Source of the DNA: Candidatus Microgenomates bacterium
GTDB taxonomy: Bacteria; Patescibacteriota; Microgenomatia; UBA1400; PJMF01
Direction of reading: 5' to 3'
Assembly (NCBI GenBank): GCA_015485595.1
Contig: WFTH01000002.1
Coordinates: forward strand, 1 to 13,139
Length of the DNA: 13,139 bases
The notes under the pieces are model-generated. The model was not told where the DNA came from. It ran no database searches and saw nothing but the letters and a program-made list of their open reading frames with translations. The position numbers and the translations under genes are program-made. Within the stretch, counting starts at the first letter, position 1. Every line of letters begins with the position of its first letter. Shown here piece after piece: positions 1-6,753 of the stretch.

Positions 1-1
1 C

Positions 2-1423
2 AGCTATACCCAGTCAGACTTTCCTTTTCTTAATCACCATTGGTTGTTTGGAGTAGGGGCTTGGTTGGTTTATAAGACAGGGGGATTTGTTAGTCTGCAA
101 CTAATCAACGCCGTTTTTAAATCTATAGCAGTCGTAGTTTTTATGGCAGGCTTGGTTAAGCTGACAAAGCCAAAGCCTAAACTAACAGCTTTAGTTTTAA
201 CAACGTTTTTAGCCTTACCACTTTTGACTTTTAGAGTGGAGGTTAGACCGGAGACCTTAAGTTTCCTGTTTACAAGTTTAGTCTATATCTTATTATTGGC
301 TTTTTGGCTTGATCGCTTAAGGTGGTGTTGGTTAGTTTTGATTACTTTAGGACTTCAGCTTATCTGGGTAAACAGTCACATCTTCTTTTTCTTTAGTTTT
401 GTCTTGGTGGGGGCGTTTTGGTTGGCAAGTGTGATGTTTAAGTTTTGGTTAAAGACAAAACAACTGACCATACTAGGGGCTTTATTGGTTGGGGTGAGTT
501 TGGTTAACCCTTTTAGTTGGCGCTTACTTATTTTTCCTACTCAAATTTTGGAGAATTACGGTTACATGATTGCAGAAAACCAGTCTGTTTGGTTTATGTT
601 AAAGAGGTTTCATCAACCGATTTACGTTTATGTTCTTATCTTGTTAGTTGGGCTGGTGTTTGTGCTTGTGAGTCATCTCTTTTTTCGTTGGTTTAGGTTT
701 TATTGGTATGACTGGATTTTATTAGTTGTTTTTGCTGGGGCAAGCTTAAGAATGAACCGACTTCTGCCGTTTTTAGGGTTAGTGAGTTTGCCGATATTTT
801 TAGTCGTTGGAGAGCGGTTGGTCAAAGTTATAGAAAGTAGGGATTTAGTTACATTTTTTTATAAAAAACTTTATTTAGTACCCCTTATTACTGTTATAGG
901 ACTTGGAGGGATTTTAGTTATACTGGCCTCTGGACTTTGGTTGCCACCAGTGAGTCAGTTGAAACTTGGTTTGTTGCCAGGTTCAAGAGCCCTGATTTCT
1001 TTTTTAGTCAAAGAGCAGGTTAAGGGGCCGATTTTTAACAACTATGATATTGGCAGTTACTTGATTTATGGTCTTTTTCCAACCCAAAAGGTTTATGTGG
1101 ACAATCGGCCAGAAGCCTATCCGGCTGATTTTTTACAGAGTGAGTATGTTAGACCTCAGGAAAGTGAAGCTTCTTGGCGACAGCTTGAGGGTAGATATCA
1201 TTTTCAGACAATCGTGTTTTATCGTCTGGATCAGACGCCGTGGGCTCAGCCGTTTTTAATTCGGCGAATTAAGGATAAAAGTTGGGTACCAGTCTATGTG
1301 GATGCTTACAGTTTAGTGTTGGTAAAAGATAGTCCAGAGAATCAAGCTTTAGTTGAGCGACTTAGTTTGCCAGAAGAGATGTTTGAGGTTAAAGGTTATC
1401 AAGAAGACTATCAAGACCGATAG
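2..1423 (+). CDS. Multi-pass membrane protein, GT-C-like, 5'-truncated
   Basis: The reading frame is open from the first bases of the window, so the gene begins upstream; a TTG at 44 is not a convincing start because the codons before it (…NHHWLFGVGAW) read as coding protein. About ten hydrophobic helices cover the first 300 or so visible residues, followed by a soluble C-terminal region with NNYDIGSYLIY and, further on, VYVDNRPEAYP. I associate this layout (HHWL loop early, many helices, then the YDxGxYL/VDNRPEAYP segment) with membrane glycosyltransferase-like proteins of uncharacterised function common in Microgenomates and other bacteria; no catalytic acidic motif can be seen in the part present. 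Function in lipid-linked sugar transfer is only an inference. The stop TAG is followed by about 190 nt before a terminator. Confidence 0.75.
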   Translation, partial: SYTQSDFPFLNHHWLFGVGAWLVYKTGGFVSLQLINAVFKSIAVVVFMAGLVKLTKPKPKLTALVLTTFLALPLLTFRVEVRPETLSFLFTSLVYILLLAFWLDRLRWCWLVLITLGLQLIWVNSHIFFFFSFVLVGAFWLASVMFKFWLKTKQLTILGALLVGVSLVNPFSWRLLIFPTQILENYGYMIAENQSVWFMLKRFHQPIYVYVLILLVGLVFVLVSHLFFRWFRFYWYDWILLVVFAGASLRMNRLLPFLGLVSLPIFLVVGERLVKVIESRDLVTFFYKKLYLVPLITVIGLGGILVILASGLWLPPVSQLKLGLLPGSRALISFLVKEQVKGPIFNNYDIGSYLIYGLFPTQKVYVDNRPEAYPADFLQSEYVRPQESEASWRQLEGRYHFQTIVFYRLDQTPWAQPFLIRRIKDKSWVPVYVDAYSLVLVKDSPENQALVERLSLPEEMFEVKGYQEDYQDR

Positions 1424-1552
1424 CTTCAACTAGTTTAACCAGGAATTAAAGACTTGAGATCTAATCTTTTTCGCTCTTGATTTTTTTGAGTTTGGTTGAT
1501 ATGTTAGATTTAATGTTAGTTTCTTGTCTCTTTTCTATTGCTATCAAAAACA

Positions 1553-1631
1553 CCCAAGTTAATTTGGGGTCTTGGTAGTGGTAAAAAGAGATTTAAATAA
1601 AAAGCCAAGACCCCGCCAAGCGGGGTTTTTT
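1553..1631 (+). promoter_or_regulatory. Attenuator-like series of mutually exclusive hairpins
   Basis: Four segments can pair in alternative ways. CCCAA (1553-1557) can pair with TTGGG (1564-1568). GGGGTCTTGG (1566-1575) is a perfect 10-base complement of CCAAGACCCC (1605-1614). The last bases of that segment are also the left arm of the terminator CCCCGC/GCGGGG (1611-1616/1620-1625) followed by six T. Pairing of 1566-1575 with 1605-1614 would therefore block the terminator, the logic of an attenuator. I see no T-box sequence, no obvious leader peptide and no convincing promoter just upstream, so it could also be an elaborate 3' end of the upstream membrane protein gene. Confidence 0.45.
1611..1631 (+). 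terminator. Intrinsic terminator, GC stem plus T6
   Basis: A six-base perfect GC stem CCCCGC/GCGGGG with a CAA loop is followed directly by TTTTTT. It is a standard Rho-independent terminator and lies about 190 nt after the stop codon of the upstream membrane protein gene. Confidence 0.8.
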
Positions 1632-1673
1632 AGTGGTTGAAAGAACCAAAGTGGTTAACAAGTACTAGTTATG

Positions 1674-1710
1674 CCTGCTTAAAGTAAAGCTTTTAAGCGG
1701 GGGAAAGGAG
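1674..1710 (+). promoter_or_regulatory. Hairpin next to the Shine-Dalgarno of the small ORF
   Basis: CCTGCTTAAA (1674-1683) pairs with TTTAAGCGGG (1692-1701) with one U·G wobble and an 8-nt loop. The 3' arm abuts a purine-rich Shine-Dalgarno sequence, AAAGGAG (1704-1710), four bases before the ATG at 1715. The hairpin could modulate access to the ribosome binding site. Confidence 0.4.
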
Positions 1711-1714
1711 TGTC

Positions 1715-1897
1715 ATGCTATACACTCATCAGGCCAGATTGCCATACAGTAGCCAAGGGCTTGCGGCACTCCAAAAAACCTTGGAGCTGCATGCAGGTAT
1801 TTCTAGTCCAGTGTTGTTCGTGGAGCCAGATACCGGTTCGGTTAGGGTAAAGTCGGTAGGACTTGGCAGATCAGAGATGGAGGAAGAAGAGGAGTAA
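1715..1897 (+). CDS. Possible small protein, 60 residues, unknown function
   Basis: An ATG four bases after AAAGGAG opens a 60-codon frame ending TAA. The product begins MLYTHQARLPYSS and ends in an acidic run (EMEEEEE). No membrane segment, signal peptide or known motif is visible, and I do not recognise it. The ribosome binding site is the best argument that it is translated; the low-complexity tail and location in a largely non-coding stretch argue against. It sits between the terminator at 1611-1631 and a weak terminator-like hairpin at 1949-1975, so it could be its own short transcription unit. Its promoter is not clear: TTGAAA at 1638 has no good -10 at normal spacing. Confidence 0.4.
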   Translation: MLYTHQARLPYSSQGLAALQKTLELHAGISSPVLFVEPDTGSVRVKSVGLGRSEMEEEEE

Positions 1898-1948
1898 GGA
1901 AGTAGGATTGTAGATTTTGGCTTTTGGATTGTGGCTTAGCTTAAAGAT

Positions 1949-1975
1949 CCCAAGGCTTTAAGTTTGGGTGTTTTC
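1949..1975 (+). terminator. Weak terminator-like hairpin
   Basis: CCCAA (1949-1953) pairs with TTGGG (1964-1968) across a 10-nt loop and is followed by TGTTTT. The five-base stem is short, so termination would be inefficient. It would close the small ORF unit just before the thrS promoter. Confidence 0.3.
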
Positions 1976-1990
1976 TGACGTGGTTGGCGG

Positions 1991-1996
1991 TATAAT
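1991..1996 (+). promoter_or_regulatory. -10 element of the thrS promoter
   Basis: A perfect TATAAT lies 76 bases before the thrS ATG. The hexamer 17 bases upstream (GTGTTT, 1968-1973) is a poor -35, so the match rests on the -10. The predicted transcript start is near 2003, giving a leader of about 70 nt. Confidence 0.55.
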
Positions 1997-2004
1997 AGAA
2001 GGAC

Positions 2005-2024
2005 AAGTCTTTTAAGACTTTTTT
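2005..2024 (+). promoter_or_regulatory. Hairpin plus U-run in the thrS leader
   Basis: AAGTCT (2005-2010) and AGACTT (2015-2020) form a six-base stem with loop TTTA, followed by further T residues to 2024. It starts within a few bases of the predicted transcription start. The shape is that of a weak intrinsic terminator, so it may act in attenuation of thrS or simply protect the 5' end. Confidence 0.35.
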
Positions 2025-2071
2025 AAAGTTTAAAGTTGTTAGGCCTGATTTGGCCATGGAAAGAATCAGTT

Positions 2072-3811
2072 ATGTCTAAAAATCTAAGCGAGCTTAAAAA
2101 ACTACGTCACTCGGCAGCTCATCTTTTAGCTGCGGCGGTGCTAGAACTTTATCCGAAGGCCAAACTAACCATCGGTCCGGCCACCGAGGAGGGGTTTTAC
2201 TATGATTTTGACTTTGGTCAGGTTAAGGTTTCGGATAAAGATCTGCCTAAGATAGAGAAAAAGATGCGTCAGCTGGTTAAAAGTTGGACTGGTTTTAAGC
2301 GCCAAGAGGTAACAGAGAAAAAAGCCAGGGATTACTTTAAAGATAATCCCTACAAGCTTGAATTAATTGACGAGATTATTCAGGCTGGTGAGCCGATTAG
2401 TTTTTATAGATCAGGTGAGTTTGTCGATCTTTGCCGTGGGGGGCATGTTGAGTCGCCGACTAAGAGTCTTAAACACTTTAAACTTCTAAAAGTTGCTGGC
2501 GCTTACTGGCGAGGGGATGAAAAAAACCAGATGCTAACGCGCATCTACGGTACTGCTTTTTTTTCTCAAGATGAGTTGGATGAGTACTTAACTTATCTTG
2601 AGGAAGCTAAGAAGCGGGATCATAAAAAACTCGGCAAAGAGCTTGACCTATTCACCTTCTCACCCTTGGTTGGAGCTGGTTTGCCACTCTGGACACCCAA
2701 AGGAACCTTGTTGCGCAACCTGTTGGATGACTATGTTTGGAAGCTAAGAAAAGAGCGAGGTTATCAAAAGGTAACCATCCCCCACATTACCAAAAAGGAT
2801 CTTTACGAGACTTCAGGGCACTGGAGCAAGTTTAAGGACGATCTGTTCCGCATTACTACGCGCGAAGGGCATGAGTTTGCCATGAAGCCGATGAACTGCC
2901 CGCATCATACTCAGATCTATGCTCACGTTCAGCGTTCCTATCGTGACCTGCCTCAGCGTTATGCCGAGACGACCATGGTCTATCGCGATGAACAAAGCGG
3001 TGAGCTAAACGGTCTCTCTCGAGTGCGCTCGATCACTCAAGACGATGCGCATGTTTTTTGTCGTGAGAGTCAACTTGAAAAAGAGATGCTTAAGATCTGG
3101 GATATAATCGAGAACTTTTATGATGCTTGTGGTTTTGGCAAACTGAAAGTCAGACTGTCCTTGCATGCTCCAGAGCAGTTTGAGAAGTATTTAGGGACCA
3201 AAGAGCAGTGGCAACAGGCTGAGGAACAACTTAGGCGCCTGATTCAGTCTCGAGTGGGGGATGATTTTGAAGAGGCCAAAGGTGAGGCCGCTTTTTACGG
3301 GCCAAAGATTGACTTTATAGCCAAGGACTCTTTGGGTCGTAAGTGGCAGGTGGCCACCATTCAGGCAGATAGGAACATGCCTGAGCGGTTTGATCTAACT
3401 TGTATTAATGAACAAGGGGAAAAAGAGCGGATCGTGATGATTCATGCGGCTATTATGGGGTCGATCGAGCGATTTGTCTCGGTACTTTTAGAGCACCATG
3501 CTGGCAAACTACCGACTTGGCTAGCGCCGGTGCAGGTGAAGGTGTTGCCGATTAGTGACAAGCAGCTTGAGTATGCTCGTGAGGTTGTCAACAAACTAAC
3601 TCAAGCAGGTGTTAGAGTTAAGTTAGACAAAAGAAGCGAGCGTCTACCAGCTAAGATCCGTGATGCCCAGCTTGAAAAAGTGCCCTACATGCTTATTATT
3701 GGTGGGCGTGAAGCTGAAGCTCAAAAAGTGGCGGTGCGCCATAGGGATAAAGGCGACTTGGGGGTAATGACGGTGGGAGAACTGATTAAACTTGATGAGT
3801 GGGTAAAATAA
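2072..3811 (+). CDS. thrS: Threonyl-tRNA synthetase lacking the TGS domain
   Basis: Cytoplasmic class II synthetase that charges tRNA-Thr with threonine using ATP. The 579-residue product starts directly with the editing domain: HxxxH at residues 13-17 and CRGGH at 121-125 are its hallmark residues. The catalytic core follows, with the zinc/threonine ligands Cys276 (in MNCPHH), His327 (in DDAHVF) and His458 (in MIHAAIMGSIERF), motif 2 around YRDEQSGE, and motif 3 GSIERF. The last 100 residues are the anticodon-binding domain. E. coli ThrS is about 640 residues; the missing 60 correspond to the N-terminal TGS domain. I chose ATG 2072, with GGAAAG seven to eight bases upstream, over an in-frame TTG at 2036 with no ribosome binding site. 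Two tRNA-Thr genes lie at the other end of the window. A hairpin at 3821-3854 follows. Confidence 0.95.
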   Translation: MSKNLSELKKLRHSAAHLLAAAVLELYPKAKLTIGPATEEGFYYDFDFGQVKVSDKDLPKIEKKMRQLVKSWTGFKRQEVTEKKARDYFKDNPYKLELIDEIIQAGEPISFYRSGEFVDLCRGGHVESPTKSLKHFKLLKVAGAYWRGDEKNQMLTRIYGTAFFSQDELDEYLTYLEEAKKRDHKKLGKELDLFTFSPLVGAGLPLWTPKGTLLRNLLDDYVWKLRKERGYQKVTIPHITKKDLYETSGHWSKFKDDLFRITTREGHEFAMKPMNCPHHTQIYAHVQRSYRDLPQRYAETTMVYRDEQSGELNGLSRVRSITQDDAHVFCRESQLEKEMLKIWDIIENFYDACGFGKLKVRLSLHAPEQFEKYLGTKEQWQQAEEQLRRLIQSRVGDDFEEAKGEAAFYGPKIDFIAKDSLGRKWQVATIQADRNMPERFDLTCINEQGEKERIVMIHAAIMGSIERFVSVLLEHHAGKLPTWLAPVQVKVLPISDKQLEYAREVVNKLTQAGVRVKLDKRSERLPAKIRDAQLEKVPYMLIIGGREAEAQKVAVRHRDKGDLGVMTVGELIKLDEWVK

Positions 3812-3820
3812 CGAAAATCA

Positions 3821-3854
3821 CTGTATTTCGGTTACTTAACTAACGGAAATACAG
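3821..3854 (+). terminator. Stem-loop after thrS, terminator-like
   Basis: CTGTATTTC (3821-3829) pairs with GAAATACAG (3846-3854); after a G/G mismatch the stem continues GTTA/TAAC with a six-base loop. It is followed by CTATTTGCTTG rather than a clean T-run, so termination is probably partial. It ends four bases before the first -35-like hexamer of the next promoter, so a role as an operator is also possible. Confidence 0.45.
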
Positions 3855-3862
3855 CTATTTGC

Positions 3863-3891
3863 TTGATTTTTATCCACCAAACTGTTATACT
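3863..3891 (+). promoter_or_regulatory. Promoter of the ATPase unit
   Basis: TTGATT (3863-3868), a 17-bp spacer and TATACT (3886-3891) preceded by TG at 3883-3884 form a sigma-70-type promoter with an extended -10. The predicted start is near 3898, about 22 nt before the ATG at 3920. Confidence 0.75.
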
Positions 3892-3919
3892 TTGGTAAAA
3901 TAAGAGTTAAAAAAACAAG

Positions 3920-5095
3920 ATGACTAAACTGATTCCCAGAAAGTTAACCCAGATACTCAAGCAGCACCTGAAAGAAACCAACAAGGGCGTTCTCCTTTAT
4001 GGTTCTCGCCAAGTAGGCAAGACCACTTTAGTAACTAACTTAATTAAAGATTTAAAACTTAAGACCTTAGTTTTAAATGGCGATCAAGGAGGAGACTGGC
4101 AAGAGGCGTTGTTAAGCCGAGATATAAAAAAGATTCAGCTTCTGGTTGCAGGTTATGAGCTGTTGTTTATAGATGAAGCCCAGCGCATTCCCGAGATTGG
4201 CTTAATTTTAAAAATCATCATTGACAGCTTTCCTAAGCTAAAGGTGGTGGCTACCGGTTCATCTACTCTAGATCTTGCCAGTAAAACTCGCGAGCCTTTA
4301 ACTGGCAGAGTTTATACCTACAAGCTTTATCCAGTAGCCATTACAGAACTTAAAGACATCTTCACACCGTATGAAATTCATGCTCAACTAGAGGAAAGAT
4401 TGATTTTTGGTTCTTATCCAGAAGTTTTTTTTCAGGCAAACATGTTTCAAAAAACGCGTTACTTAAAGAACCTAGTTGACGCTTATCTTTATAAAGATGT
4501 GCTTGAGTTCGTGGGAGTAAAAAACTCCACCAAACTGCGCAATCTGCTTAAGTTGCTTGCTTTTCAAGTAGGATCGCAAGTATCTTTAACCGAACTAGGA
4601 AACAGACTACAGTTAACTCATAACACGGTTGACCGATACATAGATCTTTTGGAACAGGCATTTGTGGTCTTTCGTTTGTCTGGTTTTCGTAGAAACCTAA
4701 GGAGAGAGGTAGGGAAAATGGACAAGATCTATTTTTGGGACTTAGGAGTAAGAAACACCCTAGTAGATAACTTTAACTTTTTGAACTTAAGAAATGATGT
4801 TGGGGCTTTGTGGGAGAACTTTTTAATTGTTGAACGGATCAAACAACTAGAGTATAAGGGTGTGCCGTACAGCCACTACTTTTGGCGTTTAAGCAGTGGG
4901 GCTGAGCTTGATCTGGTGGAGAGCAGAGGCGGCAGGTTGTATGGTTATGAGTTTAAGTACCAAAAGAAGAACTGGCGTCCGCCGAAGTCTTGGCTAAAGG
5001 CTTACCCAAATGCAGAGGCACATCTGGTTACGAAGGATAACTTTTTAGAGTTTGTAACAGAAAAGGTTGCGATAGCTAATACTAAGTATGCTTAG
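3920..5095 (+). CDS. AAA-family ATPase with C-terminal DUF4143
   Basis: 391 residues, the usual size for the AAA_14/DUF4143 family. Walker A is GSRQVGKTT (28-36), Walker B LLFIDEAQR (81-89), and the ATGSS segment near 110 fits sensor 1. A winged-helix-like stretch (LTELGNRLQLTHNTVDRYIDLLE) lies near 230-255. The C-terminal DUF4143 part contains WENFLIVERI, then AELDLVE and YEFKYQ, matching the D…ExK arrangement of a PD-(D/E)XK-like fold. Cellular role of the family is not established; DNA-related or mobile-element/toxin-antitoxin-like roles have been suggested and the family is abundant in small-genome bacteria. It is first in a two-gene unit with its own promoter; the only upstream ribosome-site candidate (AAGAG, 3902-3906) is weak and distant. 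A perfect inverted repeat covers its stop codon. Confidence 0.88.
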   Translation: MTKLIPRKLTQILKQHLKETNKGVLLYGSRQVGKTTLVTNLIKDLKLKTLVLNGDQGGDWQEALLSRDIKKIQLLVAGYELLFIDEAQRIPEIGLILKIIIDSFPKLKVVATGSSTLDLASKTREPLTGRVYTYKLYPVAITELKDIFTPYEIHAQLEERLIFGSYPEVFFQANMFQKTRYLKNLVDAYLYKDVLEFVGVKNSTKLRNLLKLLAFQVGSQVSLTELGNRLQLTHNTVDRYIDLLEQAFVVFRLSGFRRNLRREVGKMDKIYFWDLGVRNTLVDNFNFLNLRNDVGALWENFLIVERIKQLEYKGVPYSHYFWRLSSGAELDLVESRGGRLYGYEFKYQKKNWRPPKSWLKAYPNAEAHLVTKDNFLEFVTEKVAIANTKYA

Positions 5096-5099
5096 TATT
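5078..5099 (+). repeat. Perfect 9-bp inverted repeat across the ATPase stop codon
   Basis: AATACTAAG (5078-5086), loop TATG, CTTAGTATT (5091-5099). The stem contains the end of the ATPase gene and its TAG stop (5093-5095) and ends eight bases before the AAAGG ribosome binding site of the next gene. There is no T-run, so it is not a terminator; translational coupling, mRNA stability or a protein-binding site are possible. Confidence 0.6.
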
Positions 5100-5118
5100 G
5101 AATCTGAAAGGTAAAAGT

Positions 5119-6255
5119 ATGCCAGAGTTTAGGAAATTATCGGAAGATGAAGTGAGAGATCTACTTACTCAACACTCGCGTAGTATGACCAAAAAATATC
5201 GCTTGCATGAAGCTGATGTTGATAGTCAACAACCTAACGAACTAACAAAGACTACCCAAACATCAGGCTTCATTTATTTAGATGGGGTACAGGCTGTAGC
5301 AAAAGCAAAAAGAGGTAAGGAGTTAAGAGAGAGAGGGATCGAGTTTACCAGCTATCAACTTAAAACACTTAATATCTTAATTGAAAGGCTTCAACAATAC
5401 ATACTAAATATTAGCAAAGAACGTAGTGGTGCTTCAAGCCCAGATGCTCAATACCTCCAAGATTTGCAAAGTCAGGTTAAGGATGTGTTGTTTGATATAC
5501 GAGAAGTTGGAGAAGCGTCAGGGTTAAATTTTAACAATGTGCAAGTTCCTTTAATTAGTGAGCAACGCTTACTTGCTTGGCTGGAGCGTCATTTATTAAG
5601 TGAAGATCTTGGGAATAGTGGTTTTGACAAGCTTGCTCAGGATAGAAATTGGGGTCGTTTATGGCGGGCGTTGCAAACGCTACTAAACACTCAAATAGTC
5701 AGAGGTGGCAATCAGAAAACCATTTTTGAGATCTTGCGAACTAAAGTAATTCGGACAAAGAAGGATACTAAGAAAGCACAAAAAAAAGACGATGGCACAC
5801 GTGATGCATCTCTATCTTTTAAAGAGGTACGCCAACCAAATGAGGGTAGAGGTATATTGCCGGTTAAAGAAGAAGCAAAGGTAGATTTAAGTACGGTCGG
5901 AGCAATCATTCCTTCTCGACTAGAGAGAGTCATAAAGGAAAATGAGATCCCATGGTATGTAGATAGTAAAACAGGTGTGGTTATTGGTAAATGTTTAAGT
6001 AAGAAGGATAATGAGGTTGATACAGTCATTACTAAGCAAGAACTTGTTATTTTTAGGCGGTTTATAACAAAGATGCGTGAAGGTAAAGCTGTGCATCAAG
6101 TTATAAGGAAAAGTCAACCAACCGGTGTCTTTTGTGAAAAATCTGGAAACAGAAGGTACTGCTTTATTAGTTGCAAAAATGAGAAAGGTAGCAATGGTTA
6201 TCTGTTGATAGCTACTGGCACAGATAAGGAAGTCTTTAGCTTTTTGGGTGCTTAA
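5119..6255 (+). CDS. Hypothetical protein, 378 residues, partner of the ATPase
   Basis: Not recognised. ATG 5119 has AAAGG seven bases upstream (5107-5111); an in-frame TTG at 5098 sits inside the hairpin at the ATPase stop and is less likely. The product is soluble and charged, with no signal peptide or membrane helix. Residues 1-60 are polar and disordered-looking; 60-180 are helix-rich (QLKTLNILIERLQQYILNI and following, coiled-coil-like); about 215-265 is a Lys-rich linker (TKKDTKKAQKKDDG); the last 100 residues look like a compact α/β domain (IPWYVDSKTGVVIGKC … NRRYCFISCKNEKG … YLLIATGTDKEVFSFLGA) with three cysteines. The gene lies 23 bases after the ATPase and has no promoter of its own, so the two are probably co-expressed. 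A strong hairpin follows the stop immediately. Confidence 0.75.
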   Translation: MPEFRKLSEDEVRDLLTQHSRSMTKKYRLHEADVDSQQPNELTKTTQTSGFIYLDGVQAVAKAKRGKELRERGIEFTSYQLKTLNILIERLQQYILNISKERSGASSPDAQYLQDLQSQVKDVLFDIREVGEASGLNFNNVQVPLISEQRLLAWLERHLLSEDLGNSGFDKLAQDRNWGRLWRALQTLLNTQIVRGGNQKTIFEILRTKVIRTKKDTKKAQKKDDGTRDASLSFKEVRQPNEGRGILPVKEEAKVDLSTVGAIIPSRLERVIKENEIPWYVDSKTGVVIGKCLSKKDNEVDTVITKQELVIFRRFITKMREGKAVHQVIRKSQPTGVFCEKSGNRRYCFISCKNEKGSNGYLLIATGTDKEVFSFLGA

Positions 6256-6296
6256 AAACTCCCCCTGTCTAACGGTAAAAAGTTAGGCAGGGGGAG
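6254..6296 (-). terminator. Strong terminator of hsp20, between convergent genes
   Basis: Fifteen-base arms at 6259-6273 and 6282-6296 pair around loop GGTAAAAA, all positions complementary except one (U·G on the plus transcript, A/C on the minus). Read on the minus strand the stem is followed by TTTTT (6258-6254), so it terminates hsp20. On the plus strand it lies four bases after the stop of the 378-residue protein gene and may also protect or end that transcript, though no T-run follows there. Confidence 0.8.
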
Positions 6297-6308
6297 ATAC
6301 TGCTTACC

Positions 6309-6740
6309 TTATTTTTTCCCCCTTTTCTCCTTCACCTTAAGCTTCTTGGGTTTGCTGGCTTCGGTCTTTTTAAACCGAATGGTGACCACGCCGTTTTCTA
6401 CCTCGGCCTCTGGCTCATGATTCTGATCGATCATCGAGGCGTTTGGTAGTACCACTCGGTAAGCATAACTCCAAGTGGACTTGGCGTAGTGCTGCCTGTT
6501 TTTATCCTTGGTCTCTTCCTCTTTCTCGGCCTTAATCCACAAAACACCCTTCTCAAAGACAACCTCCACGTTATCTGCCGGGACGCCAGCTACGTTAGCC
6601 CTGACCACGATCTCGTCCTCGGTCTCATAGACATCAAGGTTGTTTGTGACTCTGGTACTTAGGCCAAACTCCTCATCCTCAAATAGATCATCCCAGGCGG
6701 TTAAGCTACCCAAGTTTGGTGTCCAGCGAATGAGTGACAT
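6309..6740 (-). CDS. Small heat shock protein, Hsp20/alpha-crystallin family
   Basis: ATP-independent cytoplasmic holdase that binds unfolding proteins and forms oligomers. The 143-residue product has a short N-terminal arm (MSLIRWTPNLGSLTAWDDLF), then an alpha-crystallin domain from about residue 33 (NNLDVYETEDEIVVRANVAG) to 128, including the family signature VAGVPADNVEV and the GVLWIKAE and NGVVTIRF strands. The lysine-rich tail contains LKV, a possible equivalent of the I-x-I motif. The length is typical. ATG is preceded at seven bases by AAAGGAGG, a full Shine-Dalgarno. Upstream lie a TTGACA promoter and a CIRCE-like inverted repeat, suggesting heat-shock control by an HrcA-type repressor. 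It follows rplA in the same orientation but looks like its own unit. Confidence 0.93.
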   Translation of the reverse strand: MSLIRWTPNLGSLTAWDDLFEDEEFGLSTRVTNNLDVYETEDEIVVRANVAGVPADNVEVVFEKGVLWIKAEKEEETKDKNRQHYAKSTWSYAYRVVLPNASMIDQNHEPEAEVENGVVTIRFKKTEASKPKKLKVKEKRGKK

Positions 6741-6753
6741 ATCCTAACCTCCT

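Noticed and set aside
1686..1699. 13-base sequence AAAGCTTTTAAGC shared by 1687-1699 and the tRNA-Phe leader near 13088-13100
   Set aside because: An identical 13-mer is expected about once by chance in a window of this size, and the contexts differ.
1905..1932. Two copies of GGATTGT spaced 21 bp apart with similar flanks
   Set aside because: Short, imperfect and A/T/G-rich; only two copies, so no repeat array or regulatory meaning can be supported.
1976..1996. Common TGACG element upstream of the thrS and galU -10 boxes
   Set aside because: The distance to TATAAT differs (10 versus 6 bases), so it is not a shared promoter element.
1424..2071. T-box riboswitch upstream of thrS
   Set aside because: Expected in Gram-positive thrS leaders, but I find no AGGGTGGNACCGCG-like box and no specifier stem; the structures seen are different.
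5712..6029. 105-codon frame antisense to the 378-residue protein gene
   Set aside because: The opposite strand has a longer frame with a ribosome binding site and operon context; the antisense frame has no supporting signal.
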